DNA of 64,000 nt. It comes from Spirochaetales bacterium Spiro_09 (GTDB taxonomy: Bacteria; Spirochaetota; Spirochaetia; Treponematales; Treponemataceae). Below are positions 36,563 through 44,945 of the stretch, piece after piece. Both the position numbers and the translations under genes were made by a program. The stretch spans positions 18,772 through 82,771 of the forward strand of contig LVBK01000021.1 in assembly GCA_001604385.1 (NCBI GenBank), given 5' to 3'. The notes under the pieces were generated by a model. That model searched no databases. It saw only the letters and a program-made list of their open reading frames with translations, and was not told where the DNA came from. Every line of letters starts with the position of its first letter. Position 1 is the stretch's first letter.

Positions 36563-37174
36563 ATGAAGAAATATCTTGCGTTATTTACCAACGGGCTGGT
36601 CAAGGAAAACCCCCTGCTCGTTTTGATGATAGGACTGTGTTCCTCTCTGGCGGTTACCTCGAGCGTTGCAAACGGGTTGGGAATGGGCCTTGCGATGACC
36701 TTCGTTCTCTTGATGAGCGAGATCATAATCAGTTTATTCCGTAAACTGATTCCCGATTCGATCCGCATTCCGGTATTCATTATCGTCATTGCATCCTTTA
36801 CCACCATTGTGGATTTGCTGATGCAGGCTTTTACTCCCGATCTCTCCAAATCGATGGGACTTTTTATCTCGTTGATCGTCGTCAATTGCATCATTATGGG
36901 GCGGGTCGAATCCTTCGCTTCAAAGAGGCCGCTCGTCGATGTTATTTTCGACGCGCTTGGCATGGGCCTGGGCTTTACCTGGGTTCTGGTCGGTATTTCT
37001 TTTGTGCGGGAACTCCTCGGTGCGGGAACCCTTCTGGGAACACGGATTATCCCGGAGGCCTACGCCGTAGGTTTTTTTGCCCGCTCTCCGGGAGGTTTCT
37101 TTGTGTTCGGTATGTTCATTTCCCTTAACATGGTAATGAAGAAAGCGTTTGAGTCAAAGAGGGGTGCGAAATGA
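36563..37174 (+). CDS. rnfE: Rnf complex subunit E (integral membrane)
   Basis: 203 residues with about six spans. NGLVKENPLLVLMIGLCSSLAV, VNCIIMGRVESFASK and DALGMGLGFTWVL are typical of RnfE/NqrD. Each half carries a cysteine in a half-channel motif (LCSSLAV, NCIIMGR) that in NqrD/RnfE ligates a membrane [2Fe-2S] centre shared with RnfA. GAGGGGA lies seven bases before ATG at 36563. It follows rnfG by 11 bases and overlaps rnfA by four. Confidence 0.95.
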   Translation: MKKYLALFTNGLVKENPLLVLMIGLCSSLAVTSSVANGLGMGLAMTFVLLMSEIIISLFRKLIPDSIRIPVFIIVIASFTTIVDLLMQAFTPDLSKSMGLFISLIVVNCIIMGRVESFASKRPLVDVIFDALGMGLGFTWVLVGISFVRELLGAGTLLGTRIIPEAYAVGFFARSPGGFFVFGMFISLNMVMKKAFESKRGAK

Positions 37175-37749
37175 ACGACATGTTCAAAATATTTTTGACT
37201 GCCATGCTTATCGAGAATGTTGTGCTCATGCGCTTCCTTGCCCTGTGCCCGTTTATCGGCATGTCGACCGATGTGAAAAAATCGACCGGTATGGGCGCGG
37301 CGGTTCTCTTTGTCATGGTTATGGCGACCGCAGTTACCTATCCGTTGTATACCTTTGTTTTGATGCCGCTTGATCTGGGCTTTCTGAAAATTCTGACCTT
37401 CATTCTGGTAATTGCCAGTCTGGTTCAGCTGGTTGAATTTTATCTGAAAAAAATGGCACCTGCCCTCTACAGCTCAATGGGTGTCTATCTTGCGCTCATT
37501 ACCACCAATTGCGCCATCCTTGCGGTAACCTTCGACGTTATCACGAAGGGGTATTCGTTTCCCCAGGCGCTGGTATACTCGGCCGGTGGTGCGGTCGGTT
37601 TTCTGCTGTCAATGGTCCTTCTGGCGGGAATCCGCGAGCGGATTAAAATTGCGCCGATACCGGCCTTCCTGAAGGGCACCCCCATTTTATTTGTCGCGGC
37701 AGCCCTGCTGTCAATGGCTTTCGGCGGTTTTGCCGGATTGATCAAGTAG
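37171..37749 (+). CDS. rnfA: Rnf complex subunit A (integral membrane)
   Basis: 192 residues, six spans, paralogous to RnfE in inverted topology. IENVVLMRFLALCPFIGMS and ALITTNCAILAV are the family blocks and hold the two cysteines for the intramembrane iron-sulfur centre. ATGA overlap with rnfE and a 13-base gap to rnfB keep the operon compact. Confidence 0.96.
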   Translation: MNDMFKIFLTAMLIENVVLMRFLALCPFIGMSTDVKKSTGMGAAVLFVMVMATAVTYPLYTFVLMPLDLGFLKILTFILVIASLVQLVEFYLKKMAPALYSSMGVYLALITTNCAILAVTFDVITKGYSFPQALVYSAGGAVGFLLSMVLLAGIRERIKIAPIPAFLKGTPILFVAAALLSMAFGGFAGLIK

Positions 37750-37762
37750 GAGACCTGACGAT

Positions 37763-38578
37763 ATGGAAATTATCATTACAACATTGATCGTATCACTTGC
37801 TTTGGCTCTTATACTGGGTGTATTGCTCGGTGTTTTTAAAAAGGTGTTTCATGTTGAAACCGATCCTACGGTAGCCCGTGTTCGGGAAGCCCTGCCAGGA
37901 GCAAATTGCGGAGCCTGCGGATATCCCGGTTGCGACGGCCTTGCCGGCGCGATAGCCCGCGGTGATGCGGCCGTCAATGCCTGTACCGTTGGCGGTGCGC
38001 CCGTTGCTGCCGCTGTCGGCTCCATTATGGGTGTGACCGCTTCCGCAGAAACGAAGGCAAGCGTTTTATTGTGTCAGGGGGCGTTTGACAAATGTATGCC
38101 CAAGGCTGAATACGTCGGCATCCATACCTGTCGTGCTGCGAAATTATCCGTTAATGGAATTAAAATGTGCGACTACGGCTGTATCGGTTTCGGCGATTGC
38201 GAGCGGGTTTGTCCCTTTGATGCCATTCATGTCGGGTCTGACGGCATATCTCGCGTGGATTATGCGAAATGTACCGGCTGCGGCCTGTGTGTGGCCGAAT
38301 GTCCCCAAAAGATTCTGACCCTTGCTCCCGTGCAGCGCACCGGCGCCATCGCCCTGTGTTCCAACAGGAATCCGCGCAAGACACAGGTTATCAAGGACTG
38401 TAAAATTGGATGCATCAAGTGTCTCAAGTGCGAGAAGGTCTGTCCCCATCAGTGCATCAAGGTAATCGATGGCATACCGGTTGTGGACTATGCGCTCTGC
38501 GATTCCTGCGGCGAATGTGTGAAGAATTGCCCGACCAAGGTATTGGCCCTGCTTGAAAACATTGTGGTAACAGGCTAA
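37763..38578 (+). CDS. rnfB: Rnf complex subunit B (polyferredoxin)
   Basis: 271 residues. An N-terminal membrane anchor (about 3-25) is followed by a closed-type Fe-S domain with NCGACGYPGCDGLA. Four more cysteine clusters come next: CDYGCIGFGDCERVCP, CTGCGLCVAECP, CIKCLKCEKVCP and CDSCGECVKNCP. It accepts electrons from reduced ferredoxin. The arrangement rnfC-D-G-E-A-B matches other bacterial rnf operons. GGAG lies before ATG. Confidence 0.96.
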   Translation: MEIIITTLIVSLALALILGVLLGVFKKVFHVETDPTVARVREALPGANCGACGYPGCDGLAGAIARGDAAVNACTVGGAPVAAAVGSIMGVTASAETKASVLLCQGAFDKCMPKAEYVGIHTCRAAKLSVNGIKMCDYGCIGFGDCERVCPFDAIHVGSDGISRVDYAKCTGCGLCVAECPQKILTLAPVQRTGAIALCSNRNPRKTQVIKDCKIGCIKCLKCEKVCPHQCIKVIDGIPVVDYALCDSCGECVKNCPTKVLALLENIVVTG

Positions 38579-38581
38579 TCT
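38553..38581 (+). promoter_or_regulatory. Possible internal promoter for era
   Basis: TTGAAA (38553-38558), 17-base spacer, TAATCT (38576-38581), overlapping the rnfB stop codon. Nine bases follow before ATG at 38591, which has no ribosome-binding site. Confidence 0.35.
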
Positions 38582-38590
38582 CTGCATTCT

Positions 38591-39523
38591 ATGCCTGATA
38601 CTGAAAAAAAGGACGGCGCTCCGGCGCCGTCAGCTCTGCGCAAGTCCGCAGTTGTCGCGATTATCGGCCGGCCTTCAGCCGGCAAGTCTACCTTTTTGAA
38701 TACCGCCTGCGGTGAAAAGGTTTCTATCGTTTCTCCGGTTCCCCAAACAACACGCAACGCGATTCGCGGTATCGTTAACGGAAGCCGCGGCCAGCTCGTA
38801 TTTGTTGACACTCCCGGTTACCATGATTCCGATAAAAAGCTGAATCTTCGACTTAAATCCATTGCCCATGACCGTTTGGGCGAATCAGATGTCATCTTGT
38901 ATTTGATCGACGCATCCCGGGAAGCGGGCAAAGAGGAAGAAACGATTGCGTCGCTTCTTGCGCCCGTGGCTGATCGCCTGGTCATTGCCATCAATAAAAT
39001 CGATTTACCCGCGGCGAAACCCGTCATGACACGCCTTTTTCTTTCACGGGTACTGCCTGCAGTTCCGGAAAGCCGTATTTTTGAAATTTCGGCGGAGAAG
39101 GACACGAATATCGATCCGCTCCTTATTGCGCTCTTCGATCTTTCACCGGAAGGTGAATGCCTGTACCCGACAGAGTTTTATACCGACCAGGACGTCGACT
39201 TCCGTATTGCGGAAGTAGTTCGCGAAAAGGCCATGCTCAATACCCGCGAGGAAATTCCCCATTCCCTGTATGTAGACATCTCCGATATGGAAATGCGGAA
39301 AAACGGCAAGGAATTATGGGTTCGTGCCTTTTTGATCGTTGAACGGGAAAGCCAGAAATCCATGGTTATTGGCAAGGGCGCGACCCTTATCAAGAAAATA
39401 CGAACCGAGGCCTTGCACGATTTGAACAAGATATTCCCCTACCGTATTTATCTTGATTTACAGGTCAAGGTAAATAAAAACTGGCGGCAAAAAGATCCCA
39501 TACTGGGCCGCATTTTACGCTAG
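38591..39523 (+). CDS. era: GTPase Era
   Basis: 310 residues. G1 is GRPSAGKS (26-33), and the second region is TTRNAIRGIV. G3 is DTPGYH, G4 is NKID, and a C-terminal KH domain has KGATLIKKIRTEALHDL. Era binds the 3' end of 16S rRNA during 30S maturation. It follows rnfB by 12 bases and might be read with the rnf operon or from the weak promoter above. It is convergent with rpiA, one base apart at the stops. Confidence 0.96.
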   Translation: MPDTEKKDGAPAPSALRKSAVVAIIGRPSAGKSTFLNTACGEKVSIVSPVPQTTRNAIRGIVNGSRGQLVFVDTPGYHDSDKKLNLRLKSIAHDRLGESDVILYLIDASREAGKEEETIASLLAPVADRLVIAINKIDLPAAKPVMTRLFLSRVLPAVPESRIFEISAEKDTNIDPLLIALFDLSPEGECLYPTEFYTDQDVDFRIAEVVREKAMLNTREEIPHSLYVDISDMEMRKNGKELWVRAFLIVERESQKSMVIGKGATLIKKIRTEALHDLNKIFPYRIYLDLQVKVNKNWRQKDPILGRILR

Positions 39524-39524
39524 T

Positions 39525-40256
39525 TTATCGTTTATCCACGGTTCCGTTTTCACGTGCAATATAGACAATCGGCTTTTTTGCGGTAAAAAAGCCGTTTTCG
39601 ACCACGCCGACTATCCGGTTCAAGCGCTCTTCCATCTGTTCGGGGTCGATCGGCGCAGCTCCGTCTGCCCCTGCTTTCCAGCGGCAGTCCAGTATCAGAT
39701 TTCCGTTGTCGGTAATAACCGGGCCGGCTTTGCGTACTCCTTCACGCAGCACCGGTTCCGCACCCAGCGAGCGGATTTCGGCCATAACACTGGTACGTGC
39801 CTCCGCAATAATTTCAACAGGCAGGGCAAAGCCTGTTCCCAGGGAGGGTACATCCTTGGTGGAATCTGCTACGATGACAAAGACCTTCGCATTATAGGCA
39901 ACAATTTTCTCCCTTAAAAGGGCGGCTCCGCCACCCTTTATGGCGTTGTTCCCGGGATCAATCTCGTCCGCCCCGTCAATTGCCAGATCCAGCTGGCCGC
40001 CAATTTCTCGTGAGTTCATCGAGTACACGGGGATTCCAAGATTTTCACAGGCAATTGTGGTCTGGAAGCTGGTCGGGACTGCCCGGATATCGCTCAATGA
40101 ACCGTCCCGTATCCGTTCGGCCAATCGTTCCACTGCCGGCATCGCGGTCGATCCGGTTCCCAGTCCTATTTTCATGCCGGAAAAAATGAGTCCATGTTTT
40201 ATAAGGTCATCAATCGCGCTGACTGCAGCCAGATTCTTTTGTTCATTTAGTGTCAT
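39525..40256 (-). CDS. rpiA: Ribose-5-phosphate isomerase A
   Basis: 243 residues. GLGTGSTA, the DGADEIDPGNNAIKGGGAALL segment (two blocks) and REKIVAYNAK carry the catalytic residues of RpiA. It interconverts ribose 5-phosphate and ribulose 5-phosphate in the pentose phosphate pathway. ATG at 40256 has CGGAG eight bases upstream and overlaps the 3' end of aroDE by 14 bases. The frame is open to 40544 but that lies inside aroDE. It is the last gene of the def-fmt operon. Confidence 0.96.
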   Translation of the reverse strand: MTLNEQKNLAAVSAIDDLIKHGLIFSGMKIGLGTGSTAMPAVERLAERIRDGSLSDIRAVPTSFQTTIACENLGIPVYSMNSREIGGQLDLAIDGADEIDPGNNAIKGGGAALLREKIVAYNAKVFVIVADSTKDVPSLGTGFALPVEIIAEARTSVMAEIRSLGAEPVLREGVRKAGPVITDNGNLILDCRWKAGADGAAPIDPEQMEERLNRIVGVVENGFFTAKKPIVYIARENGTVDKR

Positions 40257-41733
40257 AATCAACTCCGGTGAATAACTTGTATTGTAGTTGAGCCTGATAT
40301 TTGAGCATGGTGTATCCGTTACATGTCTTGCAGCCGGCCTTTTGGGCCCGTTTGAGCATCTTGGTCGTTTCCGGGTGATAGATGACATCGTAGACAGCCT
40401 CATGTCCGCTGAAGGTATAAAAGTCGACAGGATCGTCTTCGGTATTCGGGGACATTCCCACACTGGTTGTCTGAATGATGAGGTCTGACCAGGTTTCCAG
40501 AAGAATTCTGTTCGCCGGATCAAGAGTTGCCCACTTGAAGCCATACTGCACCGCCAGATCCCGTGCCTTGTCCGTGCTCCGGTTAAACACGCAGGCTTTT
40601 CCTCCCAGGTCCTTTACCGCATGGGCAATGGCCTTCGCCGCGCCCCCCGCGCCAATGATCGCGACGCGCATTCGGCGCAAATCCCGTTTCCCCAGAAATT
40701 CCAGGAGTGCCCGGGAAAAGCCCGGCGCATCGGTATTTTCTCCGTACCAGTGGTTGTCATGCCGGAAGATGGTATTACACGCGCCAATCTCGGCCGTATC
40801 CGCGGATATCCGCTCAAGGTTCGGAATGACGGTTTCTTTGAAGGGAACGGTTACGGAAAGTCCGGTGATGCCGGTTTCCTCGGCGAATTCGAGGGCTTCC
40901 TCGATCGTTTCCGCCTTGAGCGGAAGATACACTGCGTCGAGACCCTGCCGCCGGTAGGCAGTGTTGTGAATCATCGGGCTTGAGGTTGCGGTCAGGGGAT
41001 TCCCGGTCACGCCGAATATCCTGGTTTTTTCGGTAATGGAGCGTATATTGTATAGTTCGTTAATGGTTACCGGATCGAGCTGGCCCAGCGTGTTCTGGCT
41101 TTGTCTGATGTTTTCTTCGCTGGTTACAAAGGTGATTGCCGAGCCGATAATCGGGGCAAGAATGCGCGAAGGCATTCCGAACGGTCCCATGGCGATGAGG
41201 ATAAACTCTTCGCGGGTACATTGCTTTGCTTCGCGGAACAGATGGGTTACATCCGACAAATTGCGCGGCATAAAGGCGACCTTTGCAATTTCGTCACGGG
41301 TTCTTCTGAGCTGCTGGACCTTTTCCCGTATATTCGGTTCCACTCCCGTCATGTTGTGCATGCTGCGAATAATGCGGGTACCAAATGCGCGGGCCGCTTC
41401 CTCTATACTGGGAACCCGCAGATCCTCTTCCAGGTCTATGTAGGAAAAGTTTTTGCGATGATCGGTATCCGCAAAGGCGAGTCCTTTTGCCAGCATGGCA
41501 ATGCGGGATCCCTCGCCCTCAACGAATTTTCCTCCATCCGATTTACGCCTGATGGTCAGAATGCATGGCAATCCCGCCATTTCCGGAAATCTGCGGAAAT
41601 TCAGGCGGTCCTGCGGCGACAGGCAGTCTACCCGTAATTCCACAATATCAATCCAGTCCCGATACAGGTCTACCAGGGCCAAATCTTCGGCAATGGTGGG
41701 TGCGGTCAGTACGAGACAGATTTTCGTTTTCAT
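40243..41733 (-). CDS. aroDE: Bifunctional 3-dehydroquinate dehydratase / shikimate dehydrogenase
   Basis: 496 residues, a fusion of two shikimate-pathway enzymes. Residues 1-215 are a type I dehydroquinase with SMHNMTG and the Schiff-base lysine in AKVAFMPRN. Residues 225-496 are an AroE domain with FGVTGNPLTATSSPMIHN, TVPFKET and NTDAPGF, plus the NADP-binding IIGAGGAAKAI. The fusion is typical of plants and of a few bacterial groups including spirochaetes and chlamydiae. ATGA overlap with the PASTA gene upstream. Confidence 0.95.
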   Translation of the reverse strand: MKTKICLVLTAPTIAEDLALVDLYRDWIDIVELRVDCLSPQDRLNFRRFPEMAGLPCILTIRRKSDGGKFVEGEGSRIAMLAKGLAFADTDHRKNFSYIDLEEDLRVPSIEEAARAFGTRIIRSMHNMTGVEPNIREKVQQLRRTRDEIAKVAFMPRNLSDVTHLFREAKQCTREEFILIAMGPFGMPSRILAPIIGSAITFVTSEENIRQSQNTLGQLDPVTINELYNIRSITEKTRIFGVTGNPLTATSSPMIHNTAYRRQGLDAVYLPLKAETIEEALEFAEETGITGLSVTVPFKETVIPNLERISADTAEIGACNTIFRHDNHWYGENTDAPGFSRALLEFLGKRDLRRMRVAIIGAGGAAKAIAHAVKDLGGKACVFNRSTDKARDLAVQYGFKWATLDPANRILLETWSDLIIQTTSVGMSPNTEDDPVDFYTFSGHEAVYDVIYHPETTKMLKRAQKAGCKTCNGYTMLKYQAQLQYKLFTGVDYDTK

Positions 41734-42782
41734 TCCTGGGCCTCATCGGCCTTGTCCGGCGCCTTGATCTCGTAGGTTCCCACTTCCCTGTTCAGGATAG
41801 TCAATACAAGGCTTGTTCCTTCCGGAAGTGCATAGGGGACGGTAAGCAATCCTCCGGGATGCTTCATGGAAACCAGTTCCCGCCGTTCTCCGTTGGTCAG
41901 GACGGTATCGATTTTTATCTGGAAGGGGTAGGGGTACAGCGGCAGGGTTTCGCTGAAGATGCCATACACCAGGTTGTTTGAGGACTTGACGGGCATCGCC
42001 ACGACAGCCGCTATGCGCGATCCTGCGTTGACCGTTGATCCTCCGGTCGGCATTTGGGAGACAACAGTTCCTGCCTGCTCGGCGCCCTCGGGATCCCGGG
42101 CAGAAAAATCGAAAATGACCGGGGTTTTCGAGAGTTCCGCAAGACTCTGGGCAATTGTCTTGCCGGTCAGATCGGGTACCTGGACCCGGTCATTTTCCGG
42201 GCCTCTGCTGACTACCAGCTCTACCCTGACCTGGCCGGTAATAGGTGTGTCAGGTGGCGGGTTTTGTTCGAGAATGGTACCGGCCGGCTCCGTGCTGAAG
42301 CGGTACATAAGCGGTTCATGTATCACGATGAGCGGATTTGTCATGCCGGTGAAGAGGGTTTGTAAATGCATGCGCAGATCATTGATATTCTGGCCGACCA
42401 GATTTTCTACCCGGTCGACGATAATTCCCCTGCTGACTACCAGGTTGATTCGCCGTCCCGCCTTGACAATTGAGCCAGCAGAAGGGCTTTGCTCAAGAAT
42501 AAAGCCCTTGTCCCCGGAGTTGTCGGAGTAGCGGAGCTGTATCCGCGGATACAGTTCCTTTGCCTGCATCTCAAGCATGGCAACGGACAGTTCCTTGCCG
42601 GTAATGTCGGGTACCATTACCTGCTCGCTGCTTTTCAGCGTCAGAAAAAACACGACAAGACATGCTGCCGTCGTTACCAAAAACATGACGACACTGGTCA
42701 GGAATATTGTACGGGCGTTTGCTGAAAAACGCTCTGACAACGAGTCAATATCAATTCTGAAATTGGCCGGATTAAAACGCAT
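41730..42782 (-). CDS. Membrane protein with PASTA repeats, no kinase domain
   Basis: 350 residues. A short cytoplasmic N-terminus and one span (about 28-50) are followed by three PASTA-type units: VMVPDITGKELSVAMLEM, DRVENLVGQNINDLRMHL and VQVPDLTGKTIAQSLAEL. A further beta-rich tail completes it. PASTA domains bind muropeptides or beta-lactam-like ligands and usually sit on Ser/Thr kinases or penicillin-binding proteins. Here they stand alone, so the product may be a cell-wall sensor or scaffold without its own catalytic output. It lies 15 bases after fmt in the same operon. Confidence 0.88.
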   Translation of the reverse strand: MRFNPANFRIDIDSLSERFSANARTIFLTSVVMFLVTTAACLVVFFLTLKSSEQVMVPDITGKELSVAMLEMQAKELYPRIQLRYSDNSGDKGFILEQSPSAGSIVKAGRRINLVVSRGIIVDRVENLVGQNINDLRMHLQTLFTGMTNPLIVIHEPLMYRFSTEPAGTILEQNPPPDTPITGQVRVELVVSRGPENDRVQVPDLTGKTIAQSLAELSKTPVIFDFSARDPEGAEQAGTVVSQMPTGGSTVNAGSRIAAVVAMPVKSSNNLVYGIFSETLPLYPYPFQIKIDTVLTNGERRELVSMKHPGGLLTVPYALPEGTSLVLTILNREVGTYEIKAPDKADEAQE

Positions 42783-42797
42783 ATCGGTGTCCTTTGT

Positions 42798-43778
42798 TTA
42801 CGGTGATAGTGGGCCGAGAAGGCTTCCTTCGAAGTCTCTCGTACCGTTCATGAAAGATTTCCAGTCAAGCGACTTTTTTGATTGCCATTGTAATTGTTCC
42901 ATCGCGAGGATTCCGTTTCCCGTGCTGACCAGGATTCCTTCTCCTTTCACTGCCTTTAAAACAGTTCCGGCAGCTGCCGGTTTCGTATCTTCCTGTCCTG
43001 CTTTTTCGTATATGTGGGCGCGGTGGATGATGAGCATGGACGATCCCCGGTACGTGAAGGCTCCTGGCCAGGGGGTATATGCACGTATGTGCGCGTCTAT
43101 CTCCCTTGCTGAACGGTTCCAGTCAATCTGTCCGTCTTCCTTGCAGAGCATTGAAGAATAGCTTGCCTCTTCGTCTTTTTGAGGAGTCCCGTCTGTTTCC
43201 CCGCGTTCAAAGCGGTTTACCGCATCGACGAGCAAAGGGGCGCTTTCAAGAGCCGCGCGGTTCAAAAGTTCCTCTGCAGTTTCCCGGCCGGTCAGTTTCA
43301 GTTTTTTTTGGAGAATGATGTCTCCGGCGTCCATTTCCAGTGCCATCTTTTGAATTGTTACACCGGTTTCCGGTTCTCCGGCCAAAATCACCGCCGGTAC
43401 CGGAGCGCAACCTCTCCATTTGGGCAGCAAGGAGGGGTGCACATTCAGCGCACCAAGGGGAAATAACGCAAGGGTTTTTGAGGAGAATATCTTTCCGTAG
43501 GCAAAACAGGCCATAATATCCGGCCCGGTTGCGTGAATCTTGGCTCTGACCTCGTCGGTTAACCGTTCCGGTTCCAGAACCGGAACCTCCGGTGCGATAA
43601 GGCCTTGTTGCTTCAGGCGTCCGGCTGCAAGCGCCACCGCGGTCTGTACCGGCTTGGAGGACCGTCCTGCCGGAGCCGGCGCATTGGTGAGGACTGCAAC
43701 TATCGTATGTGCGGCGGCAAGTGCTTCCAGGGAAGGCACTGCACAGTCCGGACTGCCGGCAAACACAACCCTCAGCAT
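42798..43778 (-). CDS. fmt: Methionyl-tRNA formyltransferase
   Basis: 326 residues. VVFAGSPDCAVPSL at the start and LNVHPSLLPKWRGCAP with the catalytic Asn-His are the family marks; MDAGDI supplies the Asp. It formylates initiator Met-tRNA with 10-formyl-tetrahydrofolate. The C-terminal tRNA-binding domain is complete. The start overlaps the def stop (TAATG). Confidence 0.96.
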   Translation of the reverse strand: MLRVVFAGSPDCAVPSLEALAAAHTIVAVLTNAPAPAGRSSKPVQTAVALAAGRLKQQGLIAPEVPVLEPERLTDEVRAKIHATGPDIMACFAYGKIFSSKTLALFPLGALNVHPSLLPKWRGCAPVPAVILAGEPETGVTIQKMALEMDAGDIILQKKLKLTGRETAEELLNRAALESAPLLVDAVNRFERGETDGTPQKDEEASYSSMLCKEDGQIDWNRSAREIDAHIRAYTPWPGAFTYRGSSMLIIHRAHIYEKAGQEDTKPAAAGTVLKAVKGEGILVSTGNGILAMEQLQWQSKKSLDWKSFMNGTRDFEGSLLGPLSP

Positions 43779-44272
43779 TATAAACCTTGCTTCTCGGCGC
43801 GTTGTGCGAATTTTTGCTCGACTTTTGCTTTTGTCTTCGGATCAATGCGATCAATAAACAATATCCCGTCGAGGTGGTCGTTTTCATGCTGTATGACCCG
43901 GGCAAGAAGACCCTCTGCCTCGAGGGTAAACGGTCTTCCCCGTTCGTTAAGCGCTTGCACGGTAATTCTTTCGGGTCGTACTACATCTTCATAGACAGAG
44001 GGAATGCTCAGGCATCCTTCTTCGTAACTGCACATTTCAGTCGAGGTTTGAAGAATTTGCGGGTTAATGAACACCCGGTCAATGCCATCGTCAGCTTTCA
44101 CGATAAAAAGGCGCAGGCTCTGCCCTACCTGCGGAGCAGCCAGACCGATGCCGTCTTCCTCTTTCATGGTGACGAACATGTCCCGAATCAGTTCACGGAT
44201 TTCATCCGTTACCTCCGGAACTGACACTGCTTTTTGTCGGAGAACCTCGTTCCCCAAGTGCAATACATTCAT
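43778..44272 (-). CDS. def: Peptide deformylase
   Basis: 164 residues. The three motifs are GIGLAAPQVG (41-50), EGCLSIP with metal ligand C87, and QHENDHLDG with H129, catalytic E130 and H133. It removes the formyl group from new proteins, the partner reaction to fmt just downstream. ATG has no ribosome-binding site, and the -10 box ends six bases upstream, so the operon's first message end is probably leaderless. Confidence 0.97.
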   Translation of the reverse strand: MNVLHLGNEVLRQKAVSVPEVTDEIRELIRDMFVTMKEEDGIGLAAPQVGQSLRLFIVKADDGIDRVFINPQILQTSTEMCSYEEGCLSIPSVYEDVVRPERITVQALNERGRPFTLEAEGLLARVIQHENDHLDGILFIDRIDPKTKAKVEQKFAQRAEKQGL

Positions 44273-44278
44273 GGTATT

Positions 44279-44307
44279 AAAGTACCGATTTGGATATGGA
44301 TGGTCAA
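44279..44307 (-). promoter_or_regulatory. Promoter of the def-fmt-PASTA-aroDE-rpiA operon; predicted leaderless
   Basis: Minus strand TTGACC (44307-44302), 17-base spacer, TACTTT (44284-44279). Six bases separate it from ATG at 44272. Confidence 0.6.
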
Positions 44308-44332
44308 TAACGGCACTGGCCGGGTCATGGCC

Positions 44333-44361
44333 TTGACAAAAGAATCATAAAAGGCCATTTT
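44333..44361 (+). promoter_or_regulatory. Possible promoter of the 44367-proABC cluster; predicted leaderless
   Basis: Perfect TTGACA (44333-44338), 17-base spacer, weak CATTTT (44356-44361). Five bases then lead to ATG at 44367, with no ribosome-binding site. Confidence 0.4.
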
Positions 44362-44366
44362 TTGGT

Positions 44367-44936
44367 ATGCAAATTTCTATCTTCGAGAACGATAATTCAA
44401 TGCCCGAGGTTGTTAAACAGGCGGTAACCTCCATTCTGCCAGCCTTTGTCAAGACAACGGACGACACTGAAATCGCTTCACTGACTGTACAGCTTGCTCT
44501 TGCTTTCGGTGATCAGGGTTTGTTCCCTCCCGTAGTTGCGGCGAAAGATGCCGGCCGGGAAGAAGCGGAAAAAAAACTGGTCGCAAGTTTTCAGCGAAAC
44601 CTTCAGCTTCTGGTTCAGAAAACCTGGGTTGAAAAAGCTGACGAGGCCATGAAAGAAGAAATGCTTCAGCGCATTGACGCGCTGTCGAAGAATCTTTTCA
44701 ACCGCGATTATCACTCATCCCTTTCGGATTTTCTTCCTGTTTTGCACGACGTTGTCTATCTTCTGTTCGGTACCCTTGCCCGCAGCGACTCCTTCCTTGA
44801 ATACGCGGTGCGCATCGATCCGGATTTTGGTTTTTTCTGGTACTACATTAACAGCCTTCCTCCCCACAAGGAATGGTCCGAAGAGAAATGCCGCTCGGCG
44901 GTTTTGCTCGGAATCTGCTTCCTTGCCAATTTTTAG
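44367..44936 (+). CDS. Protein of unknown function upstream of proA
   Basis: 189 residues, soluble, helical and acidic; begins MQISIFENDNSMPEVVKQAV. No family recognised. The middle is charged (AGREEAEKKLVASFQRNLQL). The C-terminus is unusually aromatic (DPDFGFFWYYINSLPPHKEW) and ends GICFLANF. Nine bases before proA and in the same direction, so it is probably the first gene of the proline operon. No ribosome-binding site is visible. It does not resemble a proline enzyme or a known regulator. Confidence 0.75.
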   Translation: MQISIFENDNSMPEVVKQAVTSILPAFVKTTDDTEIASLTVQLALAFGDQGLFPPVVAAKDAGREEAEKKLVASFQRNLQLLVQKTWVEKADEAMKEEMLQRIDALSKNLFNRDYHSSLSDFLPVLHDVVYLLFGTLARSDSFLEYAVRIDPDFGFFWYYINSLPPHKEWSEEKCRSAVLLGICFLANF

Positions 44937-44945
44937 GAGCCAGCA

